Source: Azotosporobacter soli
Lineage (GTDB): Bacteria > Bacillota > Negativicutes > SG130
Direction of reading: 5' to 3'
Length of the DNA stretch: 57,680 bases
Assembly (NCBI RefSeq): GCF_030542965.1
Contig: NZ_JAUAOA010000024.1
Location: 1 to 57,680 of the forward strand
Shown here: one piece after another, positions 53,832 through 57,680 of the stretch
How the letters are laid out: each line of letters starts with the position of its first letter
Position numbering within the stretch: the first letter of the stretch is position 1
Notes under the pieces: generated by a model
Seen by the model: the letters and a program-made list of their open reading frames with translations, nothing else
Told to the model about the DNA's origin: nothing
Databases searched by the model: none
Made by a program: the position numbers and the translations under genes

Positions 53832-54989
53832 TTACACTTTAAGGCGGATGATTCTCAAATCGGGCTGCTTGTTTAGGTCGAGCAGTTCGCCGTTACCGGT
53901 CTTTACAACTGGGAAGCGGAATGCGGAATGCGTATAAAGCACTTCGGCTGTGCGCCCGTCGCTGAGCAGCACGTTGACGCTGTAGGTAAAGGTCGCCAGA
54001 TAGCGGTCAAAGATATCAATGATGTCAGCGGTGATCTTTCCGCTGCTGTCGCGCAAGAGGCGCGGACGAATCGTGAAAAGATCCGGCAGTTCGCTGTCGT
54101 CATGGATCAGCGCATCAAAGCGATTGGCCAGTGCGACGATTTGCGCTGCAATGCTGAGTTGGCTGCCCCTGAGTTGCTTTGGAAAGCCGCTGCCGTCGAT
54201 CGATTCATGGTGCTGCAGGAGGATCGATAGGACTTCATCCGGAAGCTGTTTGCGCAGAAACAAATCGCCGCCCGCTTTGACATGAGAGCGGTATAAGGCT
54301 TCTTCGTCATTGCTGCGTTGCCGGGTCAGATCAAGAATTGTCGGCGGCAGCGCGAGTTTTCCGATGTCGTGCAGCAGTGCGCCGAGCGTGATTGTTTTTA
54401 TCTGTTCGTCGTTGTAACCGAGTAGGCAGGCTAATTTGTTAGAAATAATCGCGACCGCCAGACTGTGAAGCGCCAAACGCCTAAGAGGGGGTTCGGATAT
54501 GGTCGGCTTTAACGTATAACCGATTGCTCCCGGTGTGCTAGAAGCGAAACGATGAACGATATGCGCCATCGATTCCAAGGTGGCAACGTTGGTGTAAAGA
54601 TGGCGATCACGTAGGATTTCGGCGACTTTGGTGCAAATGCTGTCGTATTGCCGCGCTGATTTTTCATTGATGATCGAGGGTGGTAACGGTTCTTTCCTTT
54701 GCGGCGCGTCAGTCTCGCCAACCTGTTCAGGAAGCGGTGCTGGCGGGGCATCGGGCAGTTCTTGGAAGGGACGAATGATATCATCAAATTGCAGCGCCAG
54801 CTTGACGTCTTCATCACTGTCTTGTTCTTCACGTAGGCGGACAATTTTGATCTGCCAATTCTGCAACGCTTCGATGGTTTTGGCGGTAAGGATGCTGCCT
54901 GAAGCCAAGAGAATCGAATTGTCCTGACTTAAAATATGCTGGGCGATGATATCTCCGGGGCGAAGCTGATCAATCGTTACGTTTCGCAT
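53832..54989 (-). CDS. HD-GYP domain protein (probable cyclic-di-GMP phosphodiesterase)
   Basis: A 385-aa protein. An N-terminal region of about 160 aa (including a Pro-rich linker near 75-105) is followed by an HD-GYP domain with ALHSLAVAIISNKLA near 173, LLHDIGKLALP near 207-217 and HHESIDGSGFPKQLRG near 260-275. GYP is GFP here, a conservative change. It has no membrane helix or receiver domain. The gene is encoded opposite to its neighbours, between two tRNA-Ala genes, with GGAGGGATT upstream of the ATG. It probably lowers c-di-GMP; the input signal is unknown. Confidence 0.87.
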   Translation of the reverse strand: MRNVTIDQLRPGDIIAQHILSQDNSILLASGSILTAKTIEALQNWQIKIVRLREEQDSDEDVKLALQFDDIIRPFQELPDAPPAPLPEQVGETDAPQRKEPLPPSIINEKSARQYDSICTKVAEILRDRHLYTNVATLESMAHIVHRFASSTPGAIGYTLKPTISEPPLRRLALHSLAVAIISNKLACLLGYNDEQIKTITLGALLHDIGKLALPPTILDLTRQRSNDEEALYRSHVKAGGDLFLRKQLPDEVLSILLQHHESIDGSGFPKQLRGSQLSIAAQIVALANRFDALIHDDSELPDLFTIRPRLLRDSSGKITADIIDIFDRYLATFTYSVNVLLSDGRTAEVLYTHSAFRFPVVKTGNGELLDLNKQPDLRIIRLKV

Positions 54990-55124
54990 AGGAATCCCTC
55001 CTCGTAGCCTGCATTTGCCGGGCGAGATGCAGTATGGTTCTTATCTATACTATACTTAAAAGAGGCGTTTCTTACCAGAGAAAAGAAGGGAAATCAGCGG
55101 CTTCGCTGGAAAATAAAACGATAC

Positions 55125-55134
55125 CTGCTATAAT
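55125..55134 (+). promoter_or_regulatory. Extended -10 promoter for the 86-aa membrane protein
   Basis: CTGCTATAAT contains TGn before a perfect TATAAT (55129-55134); the -35 (CTGGAA) is weak. Confidence 0.5.
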
Positions 55135-55200
55135 TAGAAGTGGAATCGAATCGTGGCGTTTGTTAAATGAACTGCAGCAGGCAATGGGAGGCGGCTACGC

Positions 55201-55461
55201 ATGAAGAAAGGACATATCTTTAAAATCAGCTATGCGATTGCCTTGATAGCGATATTTACGATTCTGCCTTGGCAGGGCAAGATCCCGGCCAGCGTCGGCA
55301 ATACCGGAAAATTGGCGACAATTGACCTCGGTTATGCATTCATCCTTCAGCCGCCGGTTGGCGCCAAGCGCGTCAATTATCGTCAGGTAGCCGGAGAATT
55401 TATTATTGTCACGCTCGTAGCCGGGATCGCTTACGCATATTGGAAGCGGCAGAGACAGTGA
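55201..55461 (+). CDS. Small two-helix membrane protein, unknown
   Basis: An 86-aa protein with an N-terminal helix (about residues 8-24, ISYAIALIAIFTILPW), a polar loop of about 40 residues that contains DLGYAFILQPP, and a second helix (about 64-80). Basic C-terminus. GGGAGGCGG lies upstream of the ATG. I do not recognise the family. Located between the HD-GYP gene and tRNA-Ala copy 2. Confidence 0.65.
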   Translation: MKKGHIFKISYAIALIAIFTILPWQGKIPASVGNTGKLATIDLGYAFILQPPVGAKRVNYRQVAGEFIIVTLVAGIAYAYWKRQRQ

Positions 55462-55480
55462 AAAAAGTTCACTAAAAAGG

Positions 55481-55510
55481 TTGCAAAGCGAATTATGGAT
55501 ATGCTATACT
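55481..55510 (+). promoter_or_regulatory. Promoter of tRNA-Ala copy 2
   Basis: TTGCAA (55481-55486) and TATACT (55505-55510) with 18-base spacing. Confidence 0.65.
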
Positions 55511-55549
55511 AACAATGCTCGTGCGGCGGTAACGTGCATGACGGACAAT

Positions 55550-55625
<76 letters not shown>

Positions 55626-55633
55626 GAATTTGC

Positions 55634-55663
55634 AAGCCTTCTGAGGAATCAGGAGGCTTTTTT
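55634..55663 (+). terminator. Terminator after tRNA-Ala copy 2
   Basis: AAGCCTTCTGA and TCAGGAGGCTT pair (one G-T wobble), followed by TTTT. Confidence 0.85.
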
Positions 55664-55738
55664 GTTGAGTGCTTTGATTTTTCTCGATGGTGGAAAATCG
55701 AAATACGTTAAGTTCGATGGCGGGAAGGAGAAAACTCT

Positions 55739-56341
55739 ATGATCAAGACGGTTGTATTTGATTTGGGCAGGGTGCTGCTAGAATTCGAGCCGCTCGAATA
55801 TTTACGCAGTCGAATTGACGATGAAGCGTTAGCGATTCGGTTGTGTAAAATTATCTTTCAAAGTGAAGAATGGCTTGCTTTGGATCGCGGCACGATTAGC
55901 GAAGCTGACGCGATAGAAAGGTTTGTCCGTCGCAACCCGGAGCTTGAAACAGTAATTCGTTATGCTATGAAAGACTGGTATGAATTGTTGCAGCCGAAAA
56001 CGGACAGCGTTGCCATTTTGCAAGAATTGAAGGCGAAGGGCTGTCGTTTGTTGATTTTATCTAATTTTCACCAGGCGGCGCGTGAGGCGGTATGTGCAAA
56101 ACATTTGTTTTTTCGTGTATTTGATGGCGGAATCTTTTCTTATGAAGTCAAGTTGTTAAAACCGGAAACGGAAATTTATCAGACTCTGTTGCAGCGCTAC
56201 CAACTGACGGCAGAGGAAACGGTGTTCATTGACGATACGTTGGAGAATATCGAGGCGAGCAAACGATTAGGCATTAAGGGCATTCATTTTCGCTCGGCTG
56301 CAGAGTTGCGCCTGCAGTTGCAGGCGTTATCATTGTTGTAA
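55739..56341 (+). CDS. HAD-superfamily hydrolase (YihX/epoxide-hydrolase-like subgroup)
   Basis: A 200-aa haloacid-dehalogenase-type phosphatase. Motif I is VVFDLGRVLLEF near residues 4-15 (second Asp of DxD replaced by Gly: FDLG). Motif II is LLILSNF near 101, motif III Lys is in KLLKPETEIY near 138, and motif IV is VFIDDTLENI near 161-170. The FDLGGVL/FDLGRVL form is usual for the YihX-type subgroup. Small-molecule phosphatase, substrate unknown. GGGAAGGAG lies upstream of the ATG. Confidence 0.85.
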   Translation: MIKTVVFDLGRVLLEFEPLEYLRSRIDDEALAIRLCKIIFQSEEWLALDRGTISEADAIERFVRRNPELETVIRYAMKDWYELLQPKTDSVAILQELKAKGCRLLILSNFHQAAREAVCAKHLFFRVFDGGIFSYEVKLLKPETEIYQTLLQRYQLTAEETVFIDDTLENIEASKRLGIKGIHFRSAAELRLQLQALSLL

Positions 56342-56433
56342 ACTGCAAATAAATCACCGCCCCTGTCATAGCGTGAACTGAACCAGAAACAACGTACATA
56401 AAATAAAACGCCCAGAAGTAGAATAGCTTTAAA

Positions 56434-57291
56434 TTACGCAAACTGGCATCGTTTTTCATACGGTGTCAGTTTTGTTTTTAGTTGAATGCGTTCAAAATTA
56501 TAAAAATAGATATACTCATCGATAACCTCGTTAGCCTCTGCAAATGTTTTGAGATGTATTCTCGAAATGCATTCTGCTTTCAAAATACTAAAAAAGTTTT
56601 CAGCTAATGCGTTATCATAACAATTTCCTCGCCTTGACATGGACGGTGTAATACCATACTCTTTAGTTAGGTTAAAATACCCCTGTGAAGTGTATTGAAA
56701 CCCTTGGTCACTATGGAGTTGCAGCTCTGTAGTGACTTTTTCCTTTTTCATGGCAGTTCGAATTGTTTCAAGAACTAAATTTACAGTTTGTTCTGTTCCT
56801 GTTTTATAAGCAATAATACTGCGATCAAACGCATCGCGTATCATTGATAAATACAGGATTCCTTGGAGTGTATGGATGTATGAAATGTCGGTAACCCATT
56901 TCTGATTCGGCGCAGTTGCTTCAAAATCACGATTGAGTAGATTTTCATATTTATGAAGTTGTTGCTGCATTCTCTTGTATTTTTTACGTCGGCGAATTTG
57001 AGATAATAAATTATATTTGCTCATTAAGCGAAGAACGGTTTTCGGATCAATAAATATATTTCTATTCTGTTGAAGCCACAAATGAACCCTTCGATATCCA
57101 TACGTTCTTTTTGATATTTCTTGGCATACCGCAATTTCTGCTACGATTCGTTCATTGCGATTCGGTTGATTCATGCGATGAACAAAATCATAGTACCCAC
57201 TGCGTGATACATCAAAAAAGTCACACATTGCAGAGATAGAATAGCTGTCTTGGTTTTTATAAATTGCCATGTATTTTACAGATGGCCTCAC
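56434..57291 (-). CDS. IS3-family transposase OrfB (DDE integrase)
   Basis: A 285-aa transposase. An N-terminal HTH_21-like region (YSISAMCDFFDVSRSGYYDF and RTYGYRRVHLWLQ) is followed by the rve catalytic core. The core has the first Asp in WVTDISYI near 137, the second Asp in LHSDQGFQYTS near 197 and the Glu in NCYDNALAENFFSILKAE near 233. It starts with GTG that overlaps the orfA stop (GTGA), so translation is probably coupled. No A6G-type slippery run is seen at the junction, unlike many IS3 relatives. Confidence 0.93.
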   Translation of the reverse strand: MRPSVKYMAIYKNQDSYSISAMCDFFDVSRSGYYDFVHRMNQPNRNERIVAEIAVCQEISKRTYGYRRVHLWLQQNRNIFIDPKTVLRLMSKYNLLSQIRRRKKYKRMQQQLHKYENLLNRDFEATAPNQKWVTDISYIHTLQGILYLSMIRDAFDRSIIAYKTGTEQTVNLVLETIRTAMKKEKVTTELQLHSDQGFQYTSQGYFNLTKEYGITPSMSRRGNCYDNALAENFFSILKAECISRIHLKTFAEANEVIDEYIYFYNFERIQLKTKLTPYEKRCQFA

Positions 57292-57602
57292 TTCCTTCCA
57301 ACGATTTGAAGAAAAGAACGTAATAGTTCGTTTTCCATCTTTAAACGCTTGATTTCATTATCTCTTTTATCCTGTATGGTAACATAGCTTTTAGGCGGTC
57401 TGCCTTTTTTCCGTGGAATAATTCCAGATTCAATCATCTTTTGTTTTCGGTTGTGTCTTCGGATTAGTTCTTTGATTACGTATTTATCCTTAAATCCATA
57501 GAACTCGCTAATTTCACGATTCGTTTTGCCTTCTTCTTTCATTTTTAGAACGTCGAGAATAATGTGTTCTCCAAAATGTTTTATTCCTCTTTGCCCTGAC
57601 AT
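57288..57602 (-). CDS. IS3-family OrfA (helix-turn-helix protein)
   Basis: A 104-aa protein with a helix-turn-helix (EGKTNREISEFYGFKDKYVI) and a C-terminal leucine-zipper-like helix (IKRLKMENELLRSFLQIVG), typical of IS3 OrfA, which binds the terminal repeats. I prefer the start at 57602, preceded by GGGGGTG on the minus strand; the open frame could begin six codons earlier. Confidence 0.88.
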   Translation of the reverse strand: MSGQRGIKHFGEHIILDVLKMKEEGKTNREISEFYGFKDKYVIKELIRRHNRKQKMIESGIIPRKKGRPPKSYVTIQDKRDNEIKRLKMENELLRSFLQIVGRK

Positions 57603-57605
57603 ATG

Positions 57606-57648
57606 AACACCCCCAGTCATAGATTAATTATCTACAACTGGGGGTGTT
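57606..57648 (-). promoter_or_regulatory. Hairpin sequestering the OrfA ribosome-binding site
   Basis: AACACCCCCAGT (57606-57617) pairs perfectly with ACTGGGGGTGTT (57637-57648). The GGGGGTG ribosome-binding site of orfA is in one arm. Transcripts entering from outside would fold it away, while a transcript starting inside the element could not. Such protection is known for other insertion sequences. Confidence 0.6.
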
Positions 57649-57680
57649 TTGTCATTGTCCGTTTTTATTGGTTCAGTTCA

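Larger units (their letters stand above)
56374..57680 (-). mobile_element. IS3-family insertion sequence, complete, 1307 bp
   Basis: Terminal inverted repeats start TGAACTGAACCA at 56374-56385 and end TGGTTCAGTTCA at 57669-57680. The arms are perfect for 12 bases and similar for about 12 more. Two overlapping minus-strand genes encode an orfA DNA-binding protein and an orfB DDE transposase. Base composition is much more AT-rich than the flanking chromosome. The outer repeat ends on the last base of the window, so the target duplication cannot be checked. Confidence 0.93.

Noticed and set aside
57288-57300. Programmed frameshift between orfA and orfB of the IS
   Set aside because: No A-rich slippery heptamer occurs at the junction; orfB has its own GTG start overlapping the orfA stop.

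Overview
The window looks like a chromosomal piece of an anaerobic, propionate-forming member of the Negativicutes (Sporomusaceae-like, the didermic Firmicutes). Four things point there: a split cobalamin-dependent methylmalonyl-CoA mutase with a biotin-dependent methylmalonyl-CoA decarboxylase, an Rnf complex in the order C-D-G-E-A-B, a trimeric [FeFe]-hydrogenase, and a Spo0B-type domain gene in front of obg. The genus cannot be fixed from the sequence alone. The last 1.3 kb is a visibly AT-rich IS3-family element whose outer inverted repeat ends on the final base.

Layout. 1-409: no convincing gene, but a row of small hairpins with GGA in the loop. 410-3691: valS behind a T-box leader, with a 125-bp palindromic repeat between leader and gene. 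3851-6468: folC and an O-antigen-ligase-like membrane protein. 6529-14910: a ten-gene hydrogenase operon behind a Rex-like operator. Its first half encodes a sensory-type hydrogenase, two DRTGG proteins, an RsbW-like ATPase and a PHP protein. Its second half encodes the NuoE/NuoF/HydA-type catalytic hydrogenase plus a thioredoxin-like ferredoxin and a second GHKL ATPase. 15303-23216: rex and the succinate-to-propionate pathway (CoA-transferase, mutase subunits, MeaB GTPase, epimerase, decarboxylase alpha, epsilon-like and biotin-carrier subunits). 23228-28990: rseC-like gene and rnfCDGEAB.

29254-39279: a NusG-II protein, a Gx transporter, a DUF4321 protein, maf, radC, mreBCD, mrdA, minCDE and rodA (cell-shape and division cluster). 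39327-43313: a radical-SAM pair and RNase G. 43310-44422: rplU-prp-rpmA. 44633-52499: a short Spo0B-like gene, obg, yhbY, proBA, a 52-aa membrane peptide, nadD, yqeK, an LCP gene, rsfS and cvfB. 52641-53588: cheV. 53623-55663: two identical tRNA-Ala(GGC) genes flanking an HD-GYP gene and a small membrane protein. 55739-56341: a HAD hydrolase. 56374-57680: the IS element.

The central metabolic block fits together as one redox economy. The trimeric hydrogenase and Rnf exchange electrons between NADH, ferredoxin, H2 and the ion gradient. Rex would read NADH/NAD+. The methylmalonyl pathway disposes of reducing equivalents as propionate. The least understood part is the sensory-hydrogenase, DRTGG, PHP and ATPase module that precedes the catalytic hydrogenase.
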